Shown piece by piece: positions 22,019-33,563 of a DNA stretch of 64,000 bases. The notes under the pieces are model-generated. The model was given only the letters and a program-made list of their open reading frames with translations. It made no database searches and was not told the DNA's origin. The stretch is taken from NCBI RefSeq assembly GCF_022965805.1, contig NC_133103.1, forward strand, positions 49,235,693 to 49,299,692, written 5' to 3'. Position 1 is the first letter of the stretch. Every line of letters begins with the position of its first letter. Made by a program: the position numbers and the translations under genes. Source of the stretch: Primulina eburnea (Eukaryota > Streptophyta > Magnoliopsida > Lamiales > Gesneriaceae).

Positions 22019-23144
22019 TGTGAGAACCCGTACTCCAGTAGCTAAAAACTGCTAGTAACTAACAATTACAGGAGCAGCTAGACAAATTTAGCAGCTTGCA
22101 AATCTAGCAGCTGATCATTTTTCAGCAGACATATGTCAGCAAACAGAATCCAGCAGTTCGAGATACCAGCCGACCACTCGACAAACATCTGTTAATTTTG
22201 ATCCAAACTTGTAACCGATGCATTAACTCGAAATCATTACACATAATGATAGATAATGGTCACTAAATTACAGGCTTACAGTCAGATAGTTGCCTATAAG
22301 TAGAACACAAAATATGCATCACATCACCTAAAATTCGAGCAAGTAACTGCCTTATTTTTTAGCAAAAATTCAGTAGCAAGGGCAATCCACTTTTAGACTT
22401 CAACCAAAATCTATCAAGCAAATTACAATAAGTGAGCTTTATGTTTTAACTCTTAGAATATGATTTAAAATCGTCCATCATATATATCATATATTCAAAG
22501 CATGAACTTCGAAATTTTATCTCTAAATCACTTTAAATTGTGAACTAATAGTAGAAATATATATTATGAACATTACCGATTACTATTATTATTGATTACT
22601 GACATAACTCCTTAGAGGAGAGGAAATTTATGAAACTGATATCATTTAGACCTGAAATCATAATCTGTTCATTGCATAAAATGACAGTTGTTTTCCTCTG
22701 AAAAATATGTGATTTCTGTTCTGATTTTTGTATATGAGATTATTGTTTAAAAACAATTTTAAAAGCTGAGAGGATTCCTCCATTTACTGAGAGACAACCA
22801 TCTCACTCACCACTCAAACCCCTATCAGATACGAACTTAGAAGAGACAAAAAAGATGAGAAGATTCAGTTATGGAGATGGTGAAAAAGATTTAACAGCTG
22901 CTGCTTCTTAGTTTTTTATTATGTTTATCCGCTTTGTTTGTTAAGTATTTCGATGTATATCTTGTTTTACTTTTTCACCATCATAAAACAATATTTGAAG
23001 TTGTATAAGACAATTAAGTTCAATATTATGAATGAATAGACTATTTATATTTCTGAAATATAAACTTCTTAGACTTGTTGTTTTCGAATGTACATTCGAG
23101 AGCAAAATCGATGTTGATAGCCTCAGGTAGTCATGCTTATCTGT

Positions 23145-23335
23145 TCCATCAAACCGGTTTCGGACCGGTTCCTACTAGTTCTGGGTCTGATGAGTTCGGA
23201 ACCGGTCTGAACCGTTTAGGAACCGGTTCCGTTTCCAAGTTGAAATACTCGGAACCAATCCAAATCTAAGACCGGTTCGACTATAATAAACCGGTTCCGG
23301 TTCGGATCGAACCGGTTCCGAACTTAATTTATTAT
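23145..23335. repeat. hAT subterminal AACCGGTTCC repeats, left
   Basis: About eight ACCGGTT cores in both orientations occur within 190 bp of the left terminus, for example AAACCGGTTTCGGACCGGTT. Subterminal motif clusters of this kind bind transposase in studied hAT elements such as Ac. A matching cluster is near the right end. Confidence 0.7.
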
Positions 23336-23559
23336 ATTTAATATATAAATAAAATTAGTAATAATAATGGACAATTTTTTATTTAGTATTTGATTGCAAA
23401 TAATTGTGATTACATAAAAAACTATAACAAAATAACTTAAACATTTTGTTTACATTTTGATTGCAAGAGCTTGAGGTTTGAAATTCGTCGATCGCTCCAG
23501 CGGTCCTATTATTTTTTTTTATGCTGCAAACCAATCTTGTAGGCATGTTAGCATGCCAA

Positions 23560-25607
23560 GTGTTTCTGACTTTAAATTAGTTCTTTGCTCACCGATGATT
23601 CTTCCACATACTGAAAATGCTGATTAAGAAGCAACACTTGAACTTTGAACGGCTAGGAAATCTCTTGCAATTGTCGCTAACATTGGATACAATTGAGAAT
23701 TTACTTTCCACCAATCTAAAACATCAAAATTCTCTACAGTCTCAATATATTGGCTTAGGAAAATTTGGATCTCATTGTAATTTATCGTTGTCACTAATTT
23801 TCCTTTGAACTTTTGTCTTTTTAAAATTTGAAAAAAGTTTAGTGCTCCACTTTTGACTTTCTTTGTGGGTCTCCTCCGGCTGTCGACTTGGTTCACACTA
23901 TTGACTAGATTACAAGTCAAAAAATTCTTGAATATAACACATTATTGACTTCTTTTGATCGTCGACAGTATTCTCCAAAAATTTAGAGTAATATTTAAAA
24001 AAACATGTCTAACCCACCTTGACTTTGACTAGTATCAAGTAATGTTGATATACCATGCACAATTAGGATTTTCTCCCAACATTTTAAAATTTTGTTTTCC
24101 ATATTTGAAACAAATTCATTCATAAGTCATAACAACATCATCAAAAAATTCAATAAATTTCGTCCATAGTTTCTAACTCACTGGAATTGAACCTTGAAAG
24201 CATGTTATCCCGACTTTCCTTCTTAGCGACCCGCTGTTCCGCAGCTGCAGCAAAGATTTATAAAGCATATTGAAAATTAAAGGTAGAAACATGGTTGAAG
24301 TAGGATAGTTACTTCTTTAAAAATTTCTAACAACAAAACACATTTACTCAAAATATTCCAATTATCATCTGTCAACATTAAAGACTCTAACGAAATATTA
24401 TTGTAATATGAAGTAAATAAATTTTGAAAACGTAACAAAGTGTGAAGCAAATGATATAAAGAATTTCATCTAGTTTCAACAGGAAGAGAAATTTTTTAAA
24501 ATTTAATCCCATTTGTTTCGACTAGTGTTTTCCAATCACGTCCATGTTTTCTTTCACGCAATAATTTTCCGCATACTTTGAATTTTTCTACTACAATAGT
24601 CATTTGTTCAGCGCATGCACATTTTACACATAAGTTAATAATATGACATGCACATCTAACATGAAGCAAATTATTATCTAAAATTGTTTTAATGAATCTT
24701 TAAGATATTTAATCGCAAGAGTATTGGCGCTAGCATTATCTAATGTGATCGACATTATTTTGTTTTGTATCTCATAAGTCTTAACAACATTTAACACATA
24801 TCTAGCTATAGTGTATGCGTTGTGTGTTGATTCTAAATGATCTAACGCTAAACTTCTTTTTTGCATAGTCCAAGTTTCATCTATCCAATGACATGTAACA
24901 ATAAGATAAGATTCATATTTCAAATTAGTCCAAATATCAGTTAAACTAACTCTACAAGAAATATTTGAAAGATGTGATATTATTTAAGTATTTATTTATA
25001 TTCCTTATACATATCAAAACAATATTTCTTAAGTGTGTGTCTAGAAATATTATGAAACCAGGTTGAATAGTACTTGTAAATTCAACAAAACCTTCTTGTT
25101 CAGCTATTATAAAAGGTTGACAACATTTCGTAACAAATTTAACAATATATTTTCGAGATATTTCTTTTGTAATCATGAAAGCTTTACCAGATGAAAGATT
25201 AATTTGTTGTTGAGTTGTTTCTCTACCGAATAGTTGTAGAGTATCAGAGTTAAGCTTATATACCTTGACTAAATGTTTTTTCAAAGTGCTGGTACCACTG
25301 GAACCACCACCTGTTTTATAAGTATATCTATTTTTTCAAATTCTACACACAGTAAAAGAGTCGTTTGTACCAGGTTTTTTTTCCAATGTCGAAGTGATCC
25401 CAACTTTGATCGCTTTGCTCGACCCGTCGTCGTGCTCGTCAGAATGTTGCTTCCTCCGGTGGACGATGATGATCGAAAATTCCCACCACCTTCATTGGGA
25501 AATTCCGCAACATGTTTTTCCTCGTGACTAGGTTCAAGGTCTTCAAAATCGGGAATGTAGGCAAAATCTTCACCAAAATCTAAATTGCGGTTTGAAGACG
25601 AAACCAT
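23560..25607 (-). pseudogene. hAT transposase, RICESLEEPER-like, decayed
   Basis: Read from 25607: an acidic Ser-rich N-terminus with SKLGSLRHWKKN where a BED finger is expected, then TKCCQPFIIAEQEGFVEF, then YLIVTCHWIDETW and ITLDNASAN (about 24885-24735), the central RNase H-like core. The C-terminal dimerization region reads FDVLDWWKVNSQLYPMLATI and ARDFLAV (about 23740-23650). These blocks are diagnostic of plant hAT transposases. They fall in different frames with stops between, so no active protein is possible. Cys and His residues of the BED finger are not clear. Confidence 0.85.
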
Positions 25608-25929
25608 TGAAAATATATTTTGTAAATATGTATAATGAATAATATCAAATAACAATTGTGTAAAAAATATTAATATTTTGAGATTGAGTGCAAAGAAATA
25701 GAATGAGATTGTTGAGTAATTAGGGATGGAAAATAAGCACATATTTATAGTGATTGGAAAAAAATTTACAATTTTACCCCAAAATTAATTGCTATTTGGC
25801 CCCCTAAATTAGGGGCCAAATTGCAATTATTTAAAAAAAATCCGTTGGGCAACGGTTGCTCAACGGATATGTCAATATTTTATTTTTTTAGCCAACTGAT
25901 ATAATATTTATGATTTTTTTTGTTTTTTT

Positions 25930-26110
25930 TAAATCCGAACCAAAACCAAATCCGAACCGGATCCAGAACCTAATTTGGTCAGTTTTTTTTTTTTTTTTTT
26001 TAAATTGAACCGGGCCACTCAATTTATATGCGATTTTGGACCGGTTTTGGAACCGGTTCGAGCAAACCGAATCGGATCCAATTTTTTCGGATCGGTTCAA
26101 GGTCAAACCG
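25930..26110. repeat. hAT subterminal AACCGGTTCC repeats, right
   Basis: Clusters of AACCGG, CCGGTTTTGGAACCGGTTCG and GGATCGGTTC lie within 200 bp of the right terminus and mirror the left cluster. Confidence 0.65.
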
Positions 26111-26154
26111 CCCCAATAAGCATTCCTAACCTTGGTTTGGGGCGTGACACACAC

Positions 26155-26360
26155 ATCTTATTTGATAAAATGAGATTTGACACCTCATATCATAAATGAG
26201 AATTGAAGCTCAAAATCAATAATTTGAAAAATCTCTCACCTTAAAATGGTGAATCGGTCAACCAATTTTTTTTAAAGTGATCTATCTTTCAAATTATTGA
26301 ATTTGAGCTTCAATTATATTTTTTGTACGCGGTCTCAAGTCTAATTTTATTAAATAAGAT
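26155..26360. repeat. Long inverted repeat (MITE core) of foldback copy 2
   Basis: The left arm ATCTTATTTGATAAAATGAG...GAATTGAAGCTCAAAATC pairs with the right arm GAATTTGAGCTTCAATTATA...TAAATAAGAT, so most of the 206 bp folds on itself. The same order flanks the larger copy at 1-1600. Confidence 0.7.
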
Positions 26361-26402
26361 ACGTTAAAAGTTAAAAAAAAAAATAATGATGAAGAAAAAA
26401 AA

Positions 26403-26502
26403 NNNNNNNNNNNNNNNNNNNNNNNNNNNNNNNNNNNNNNNNNNNNNNNNNNNNNNNNNNNNNNNNNNNNNNNNNNNNNNNNNNNNNNNNNNNNNNNNNN
26501 NN
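26403..26502. other. Assembly gap, 100 N
   Basis: Exactly 100 unknown bases. The sequences on the two sides are of different kinds, so the true distance is unknown. Confidence 1.
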
Positions 26503-27919
26503 CATAGGACTAAGCCAGTTGAGGAAAGGACTACAGCTCCACAAGAAGCTAAAGTCTCTAGTACTCCTGCATCTCCGAAGCAGCCTACTCAGTCATCATC
26601 TCTCCTATCTGTTCGTGAATTGGCTCTTAGTGGATGAAGTCATTCAATCTCTTGTTGTTAATGTCTCTGCTGCACCAGAATCACTCAGCTGATGACTTTG
26701 TCCCAACCAGCAGTTCTCCCAGCAGAACACAAACCTAGCAGAATCGGATGTGCCATCTCATCATTGCCAAAATTTAGATTATTTCTCTGCAGAACATCAA
26801 GCAAGAAATGTGGTAGCCATCCTGAATGATCATATTCCAGCAGCTGAAAAAACTAGGGCCATGGAAACGAGCAACAGAAGAAAAACACTTCCTGAACCCT
26901 CTGCTGCTGCTGAGGATCTTCTGCTGACAGAGTACTATTGTGTCTATGCTCATTACATATCTTATTTCTTCTACTGCCTTAGTTGTACGTCCTAATGATT
27001 CCCATCTCACATTGCTCACATTGTGCATCTTGCTGAAATCTCAGAACGTATGATCCAAGAAAGTCCATCTTCAGACGAAGAGAGCTTTATAATTTTGATT
27101 TGAAATTGACTATTGAAACGAAACAATGACAGACTTTTGAGATCGTTCAAGCAGATATCCTTTGAACATCTGGTAAAGTCGCCGCCACCAAATTCTTCCG
27201 CGAACGCATAATGAAACATCCACGTATTTACAACGGACAGAACGTGGCTATGCTGAAGTGTGAACTATTCCGAACTTTTCCGGAAGATGTTTTGTCTAGT
27301 CACAGCCAACATCGTTCTTGGAAAATCTGATTTCTAAACGAACTGTCTCTGATCTTGAGTCATCTCTGATCGTCTTGCATATTTCAACTAAAGTGGAGGA
27401 CTAATGAGTTGAAACGATGGGAATCCATCGATGCCAAGATTAGTCCCCAATCTCAAATCTCGTCAGGTCTTAAGATTGCGTTTTCGGAATCTAGTCTCAT
27501 TGTCTGAGATGAATGAATGATTCGTAGCAATCAGTCTGCTGTGTAAAGTGGAGTAACTGCTATAATCTCTGCATTGATGCACAATAAAGGGAAGCAGTCG
27601 AGGAACCGTGAGACAGATGACAAGGACAGAAGGAAGAAAGATTGGGAGTGATATACTCATCACAAAAACATATGGGTCAGAAGCCCAGATCCTCAAGATA
27701 TGATGAGGCACTATTCAGGATATTGGGAGATGGATTAATTCTTCTGATTAATACTCTTTGAACTCTATTTATGTTTTAAACTTTTCAAAATATTTGGTTA
27801 TTATTGATATCTTTTTTTTTATTTAACTGTTTTAGTCTACATACTAACTTCAAGGTTTTGGCATCCACTACAAAGAGGAAGTTGATCGAAAAAAACTTTT
27901 TTTAATTTAATGGTGGTGA
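26503..27919 (+). pseudogene. Decayed retroelement tail upstream of a copia-type LTR
   Basis: The first 130 bases encode a Pro/Ser/Thr-rich stretch (KPVEERTTAPQEAKVSSTPA, SPKQPTQSSSLLSVREL), then the frame is lost. Later fragments are basic (RNRETDDKDRRKKDW near 27610). It is followed by an AT-rich segment and an LTR at 27920, so it is probably the extra 3' coding region of a large copia element. I do not recognise a specific domain. The 5' side is lost in the gap. Confidence 0.4.
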
Positions 27920-28934
27920 TGTTAGTCAAATCCAGCAGCATCACGTATATTAAAACAGAAGATAGTATAAAAGCAGAAGTTTCGTATCGCCTTCTTAACC
28001 AAGCATGACTCTTTGAGTCCTTATCATATTAGAAAAAACAGACAAGAAGCAGAAGAATGACTTTTACTGAATCAGAAACCTAAAGAATCTTATATTAAAT
28101 ATTTACCGTGACTTTTATCAAGTACGAGTATTAAATGATCATTAATGCTGAACAATGTCATTCTAATAAGTATTACCAAATATGGTATGAGGAAACAAGA
28201 CTTGATTGTCTTTAGCATTTTTGCATGAACCTGTGTAGGTAATAAGATGATCCTATCAGAAGTCAAAGAAGTCGTTTTGTTTATAAAACGTTGGATTCAA
28301 AACTTCTAAAATACACAAGATCAACGAGTTTATAGGTTACCGATACCAAAACAACGATTACCACTCTCTAACATACGAACTTGATTTGAGCATCCGAACT
28401 ACTTATCATCTTCAAGCTCAATATACAGATAAGCATCACATGCATGAACATGAGTTATTGATCTTTTGAGATCATATTGTGATGACTGTTCTGACTCTCT
28501 CTACAATATAGTCAAGTACTATTATATTTGAGAAGAGTTTGTAAACTGGAAAAAAAAAAAGTCTTTTACAGAACATTGCTGTATTCATTTTATGGTGTGT
28601 GACCTAAGAGTTTCAGAGGCGAAGAATAATTCCGCTGAAGTGGTGTGTACAAGTGTTGTACTGTAAAAACCAAAGTCTTTTAGTGATTACCTTCTGGAAC
28701 TAATAAGGGGAGGACATTTAGAACAACCATGTTCCTACGGTTAATGTTTTTATTGTGTTTCACCGTATTCCATGGATCGTTTCCGCACTATTTATTGTAA
28801 TCTGGCTGAACTTACTCTTTGAACAAGATTAGCTACAATCTCTAAAGACAGGATTCTAGCATCCTTTGCAAAAATGACCATCCAAAAGACGGAGTTTAGT
28901 CACCCCCCTATAAACTCTATATCGATCCCCAACA
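27920..28934 (+). repeat. 3' LTR of a copia-type (SIRE-like) element
   Basis: It begins TGTTAGTCAAATCCAGC, has a TATA-like GTATAAAAGC near 27966 and ends ATCGATCCCCAACA. A C-rich stretch just before the end (CACCCCCCTATAAACTC) is usual in such LTRs. The 5' partner is not in the window. Confidence 0.6.
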
Positions 28935-30683
28935 TATTTTAAAAAAAATGGATAGATTTAGGCTTGTAGCAAAGTCTAATTATGCGTACTCATGGCATTT
29001 AAAAATTTGATGATACATCATAGTTACTTGAAAGTCCGGTACACTACTCGTTTTTTCTTAAAAAAGTACAAGAAATTGTTTTTAAAAGCTTCTTAAAAAA
29101 TATGAATAATTTGGCTCCAGTTTAAAATATAAATCACCAGCAATATTTAAAATTCAAAAGAAATTAATTCAAACATTTAAAACCGTAAAAGTCAACCAAC
29201 TAAAATAAACTTTTGTTTCAAAATTAACTTAACTCAACCATCTCTCAAAAACCTCTCAAAAGCATTCATAAGGTCATAAAAATTTTCAGGTATACGTAAT
29301 TTATAAACGAGTTTTATTTGGGAAAAGTAACGACGGTTCTAGGGTTGTGTGCACCTTCCAACCCAGCAGATCAACCATCAGACCCCATTAACACAATATC
29401 ATGCTCACCTGCATCAACACACCTAGGGAGTCTAATTGAATTGCAACCTTAATCATGATAACAAGTATACATATACATCCACAAGCAACAGTGAAAATAC
29501 GTTGTACTTAAAAGAGCTTTTCAATGAACATAAATTTTAGTGTTTTTCTTTCAACATATTCATATCATATCACATTTCATTTCATCATGGTCAGATATGT
29601 TTTTTTTTTATTGATTCAGATCCTCAATTGTGACTTGTAAGTATTAGTTGTAGGTCCGATGGATCCATTTACGTATTACACAGTGCTGGACGCAGGGACA
29701 TCAGCGATATCTGACCCATCAACTGAGCCTGACCGTACAGATCATCGTATCATCGGATGAAGCAAAATATTCCTTCCTTGCAACTTTCATTATGGTTCAT
29801 TACTTATAAAAACGCATGCACATATAAATCGTTTTCTTTTTAAACAAGAAGACATAGTCTTTTAGCATTTTCATCATACAAAATTCCATAAAAACATTTA
29901 AAATAAATATTTGAACATATGTACAGCTTCCGGGCCACTTGCCAAGGATGTCTAACAGTTTTCAGATGTAAAATGACTGTTGTACCCCAGAAGCATAACT
30001 TTCCATATTTATCCTTAGACCTCTAAACGACGTATCAAAGTCATTTCAACTTAACATATTACCTTAAAACAATCCCTTAAATATTCATTCGGCTTAAAAT
30101 TTATATTTTCACTACTTTCATCTGATTCATTTTTAACAAGTAGACGTACATCCCGCTTTTGACTCGTTAGGGATTCGAAACTTAACCAAACTTTACAAAC
30201 CTTGAACCAAAACTTAAAACACATAAATAAACCTTTTTCACCCAATTCAAGCCCAACAAGACCTTCGCTCAGCTTAGGAAGGAAGCTGGCTATTTTTTGC
30301 ACAAGCGTCCTGTTTCTAGTGTGATTCGAACCTGAGGCCAGCTTCGATTCCAGCCCTTTAGCCACCCGACCCCTTGGCCACCATCTTAGGACCTAACCAA
30401 ACCCTAGGTAAGTCTGAACCGACGCTAACCCCCGATAGGACGACCATCCCTCTCTCTCTTCGCTTGCAACCAGCCGTGCGCGCGGCTCCATGCGTGCAGC
30501 CGTGACGTTCATTTGGCTATAGCCCTCTTGTGTGTCATATATTGTCCTAGGATCATGGTAGCCTCTCTTGAGGCCCCTGGATGAGCCCAACCCAAGTTTG
30601 CAGCCGCCCTGCCCTGGAAAACAAACCTAAAAACCCTAGAGCGACTCTAAAATTTCCCAAAATTTCGGTTCAGCAAGCTTCAC
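28935..30683 (-). mobile_element. Chromovirus-type LTR, minus strand, left part
   Basis: Read on the minus strand it has the landmarks of solo LTR B in the same order: GGCTCAGTTGA...GCTGATGTCCC (B: about 5746, here about 29685-29735) and GACTCCCTAGGTGTG...GAAGGTGCACAC (B: about 6182, here about 29350-29435). It is diverged and without coding capacity. Solo LTR E interrupts it at 30684; the rest continues at 32927. Small ORFs at 30051-30590 are not credible genes. Confidence 0.6.
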
Positions 30684-32926
30684 TGTAAATGACCGGGATT
30701 TGAGTTATTTGTAATCTGAGATTAATTGAAAGAATTATGATTAATTGAGTATGTATAACGGAAATATTATACCGAGAAAGACGGGAAAAGAAGCAAAACG
30801 ATGCTGCGAGCAATGTGCGGAACGGGCAGAAGACCCCGCACATATGCACGGAATGAGGGGTGCGCATATACGCGAAAACTCGAGTGTCTCCAACAGCATG
30901 TCCAAAGAATTGTGGCGCACATGGAGGAAGATGAACGGCCCACATATGCGCGGGAAAGCCAAGGACTGTCCAGAGAACTCGCGCATATGGCGCCGAGGGG
31001 TAGGCGCGATATGGCGGAGAGTGTCGAGATACACGCGCCGAGACAGTAGGTCCTCGTGAATATGCGCGAGGCGGAGGTGCGCGAAATATGCGCGAGGTGG
31101 ATAAATTTTGAAAGGCCGGGCAGGAAGCCAGGCGCATAGAGACGGGCCTTGGGCGCGCATTATGCGCCGGAATGCAGAACAAAAAACAAGCCACGTGGGT
31201 CCCTACATGCAATATATAAGCAAAGTCGTTTCCATCCTTCAGATTTTGAGAAATGCGGTTCAAGGAATGTACGAAAATTCCTTCTGCCTTTTTTTAAGCT
31301 TTGAAGCTTTGTGCAAGATTCGCCCGTCAGAATTTCAATCCGACTTCAGCACCGGTTTTGAGACGCCGACAGCTACCAACAGGACGTAAAGTTATTGAAT
31401 TTGATATCGTTTGAAGTTATGATATTGGGGGAATTATGATTTGATTGATATTATGTGTTCTAGATATTACTGATCAGTATATAATTGAAGTCAGACCAAA
31501 CACGAACTTTTGATTATTAATGTTATTATTTTTAGAGTTGATATATCGAAGATTATACGATTTAGATTTATCTGTTATGATGAAGATTATGATCGTCTTG
31601 ATATCGATTATGAGTGGTGTATTATATCGTGATGTGAGCGTGCCGGGGTATCGAGACTGTATGTTTATGCTGTGACACATCCATACATGATATGATCAGA
31701 TCAGTATTGATTGAGATTGGATTGTTGTATCATGACATTGATAAGATTATGTTCTTGATTTGAGTATTGATCAGAACATGTTCTGATTGAATTTTATATT
31801 GATATTGTGCCTGTTCTATATTTCATTACCAATGGGTATGGACAGATTTGAAATAGAGGAATTCGACTTCGTCAAACGGAAAGAAGAAGATAAGGTTTAT
31901 AAAATTGATGTTGAGTGGGAGGACAACTCGCGTTTGATTTAAACGTGAGGATCCCCAATCACATACTTGTAGTTTATTGTATGTAATTGCAATTGAATGA
32001 GAATTGAATCTTTGATCTATTGATTTATGTAGTGAGTAATGAGATATCGCTTTGATCTATTGATTTAGTATTGAGTTCATAAGCGATATGCCTTAGTCGT
32101 AAATGAGTAATCTTGTGACCGAGTGCCGGATTAGTGATGGAATCGTCACTAGCACCAAGCACAATTTGTCAGGGATCATGATATTGGTGAAAATGCCAAA
32201 GTCTGTGATGGATAGGTCAAGAAAACGGATTTTTGGTCATATCGAAGTGCATAGAATGGAGTTTTTTTATATTATGATGTTCCGTATGAAAGGGCCAAGT
32301 CCGTGAATAAGAACATGCACACCCGATCGGGAGTGTAGGTGGGGGTGTAGGTTCTTATCCGATCGGGATCCCTAGATTAGGAACGAGTCGAGTCAGCGTC
32401 CATGAGGTCTCTGAGTGTGATTCGGAGTTTGTGTTTCTTTCAGGTGTCGTATTTGAATACATGTATATCAGAGTTTATACTTGATTCATGTTTCTGATTT
32501 TGATAATGTATAATGTTTATTTCATGCTTTTATAACTGTTTATATGATGCATGTGGTACATGATTTATACTGGGAATGTAATTCTCACGGAGCTATAAGG
32601 CTAGGTCTTGTTTGTATGTGTGCTTCTTGACAACAGGTGGTGGGGATGGACATGATCAAGATCAGGAGAGGATGAGAGAGATAGTAGAGTGGAGATCCGG
32701 GGCCAGAAGCAGAGTAGGATTTCAGCCACTGAGTTAGATGCTGAACCTAGTTGAGATAGATACTGTTAGTACATGTGTTTTATTTTATACGACATATAAT
32801 ATTCGATATATTACATTACGCCTTCCGATTTATAATTTAAAAGAAAATTTTTAGTCCCACTTTTCTTAATTGTTATTTGACGTAAATAAATGATTAAAAA
32901 ATGAATTAGCGTCCGAGGCCCCACCA
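30684..32926 (+). mobile_element. Solo LTR E, 2.24 kb, with TTCAC target duplication
   Basis: It begins TGTAAATGACCGGG and ends GTCCGAGGCCCCACCA. The perfect duplication TTCAC lies at 30679-30683 and 32927-32931. A CpG-rich block at about 30800-31190 is full of GCGCATATGCGC-like palindromes and is followed by a TATA box, AATATATAAGC, near 31211. There is no internal coding region, so it is a solo LTR. The long ORFs on both strands over 30670-31263 are composition effects of the CpG block. Confidence 0.85.
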
Positions 32927-33563
32927 TTCACCATACTGTCCAGACCTTAAACCGTCATCTATGGACCCTTAAACCTTCTGGAAACCGTCCCTTGTGTGCC
33001 CCCTAACCATGGCAGCCAATTTATGCCCCCCCCCCCCCCCCCCAAATTTATCACCAAGTTTGGCATCACAAAAACTAAGGTTATTGACATATTATGGGCC
33101 TTAGAAATGAAAATAAATGTATGGTAAAATGTTTTACATGCAAATATAATCAACTATACATAATTATGGTGTACGTAAATAAAAGATGTTTGAAAGAAAC
33201 GTTAAGGGTTGCCTTTGCGTATTAAAAAACAAGAAAAAAATGGTTTGCGATGCGAGGAGAGACGTTGGTGGAGATACGGGGATGCACCGCTGATTTTTCT
33301 CAAGATTTAGTGAGTTTCTTCCGAATCATGTGTTGTTTGGTTTTGTGTTTTGCTGCCAATAGAGTCTTAGTATTTTAGAGGGTGGGAGGCGGAGTTTGGA
33401 ATGAATCTCCCCGCCTGGCCGCCCTGCCTTGCCTCCCCCCCGTGGGGCAGCTTCGCCCCCCTTCCCTGGTCTACTGGGCCCATCTGTGTTGACCTTCCCC
33501 ACCCCACCCCCCACGGAGTGACGTGCACTCCCCTCATCTCTTCCACACATTCCTTGTTCACAA
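32927..33563 (-). other. Right remainder of the minus-strand LTR plus unassigned sequence
   Basis: The stretch 32927-33025 appears to continue the LTR interrupted at 30684. A run of 18 C at 33026-33043, read on the minus strand as AAATTT followed by G18, looks like an expanded polypurine tract. From about 33360 to 33540 the DNA is GC-rich with C runs (CCTCCCCCCCGTGGGG, CCCCACCCCACCCCCC). I recognise no gene; minus-strand ORFs here are Gly-rich and low in complexity. Confidence 0.4.

Larger units (their letters stand above)
23128..26128 (-). mobile_element. hAT transposon relic
   Basis: Degenerate terminal inverted repeats are TAGTCATGCTTATCTG at the left and, on the other strand, TAGGAATGCTTATTGG at the right. 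The flanking 8-mers GCCTCAGG and ACCTTGGT are compatible only with an eroded duplication. The interior carries a broken hAT transposase on the minus strand. Both ends are rich in AACCGGTTCC motifs. The element lies in solo LTR D. Confidence 0.8.
22019..26151 (+). mobile_element. Chromovirus-type solo LTR D, interrupted by a hAT element
   Basis: It begins TGTGAGAACCCGTACTCC and ends near GGGGCGTGACACA. The family resembles the LTRs at 55051-56305 and 62348-63602, sharing TGTGAGAACC, CTGCTTAGAGGAGAG-type blocks, TTGTTGTTTTCGAATGTA and GGGGCGTGACA. CACAT occurs just before it (22014-22018) and at 26152-26156, a target duplication if the end is set at 26151. The host on both sides is foldback copy 2. 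No internal coding region of its own is present. The hAT relic occupies 23128-26128. Confidence 0.7.

Noticed and set aside
30670..31263. Overlapping ORFs of 104-197 aa on both strands
   Set aside because: They are effects of the CpG-rich palindromic block of solo LTR E, where stop codons are rare in all frames.
33360..33540. GC-rich stretch considered as rRNA or organelle DNA
   Set aside because: No rRNA or plastid landmark could be recognised; left unassigned.
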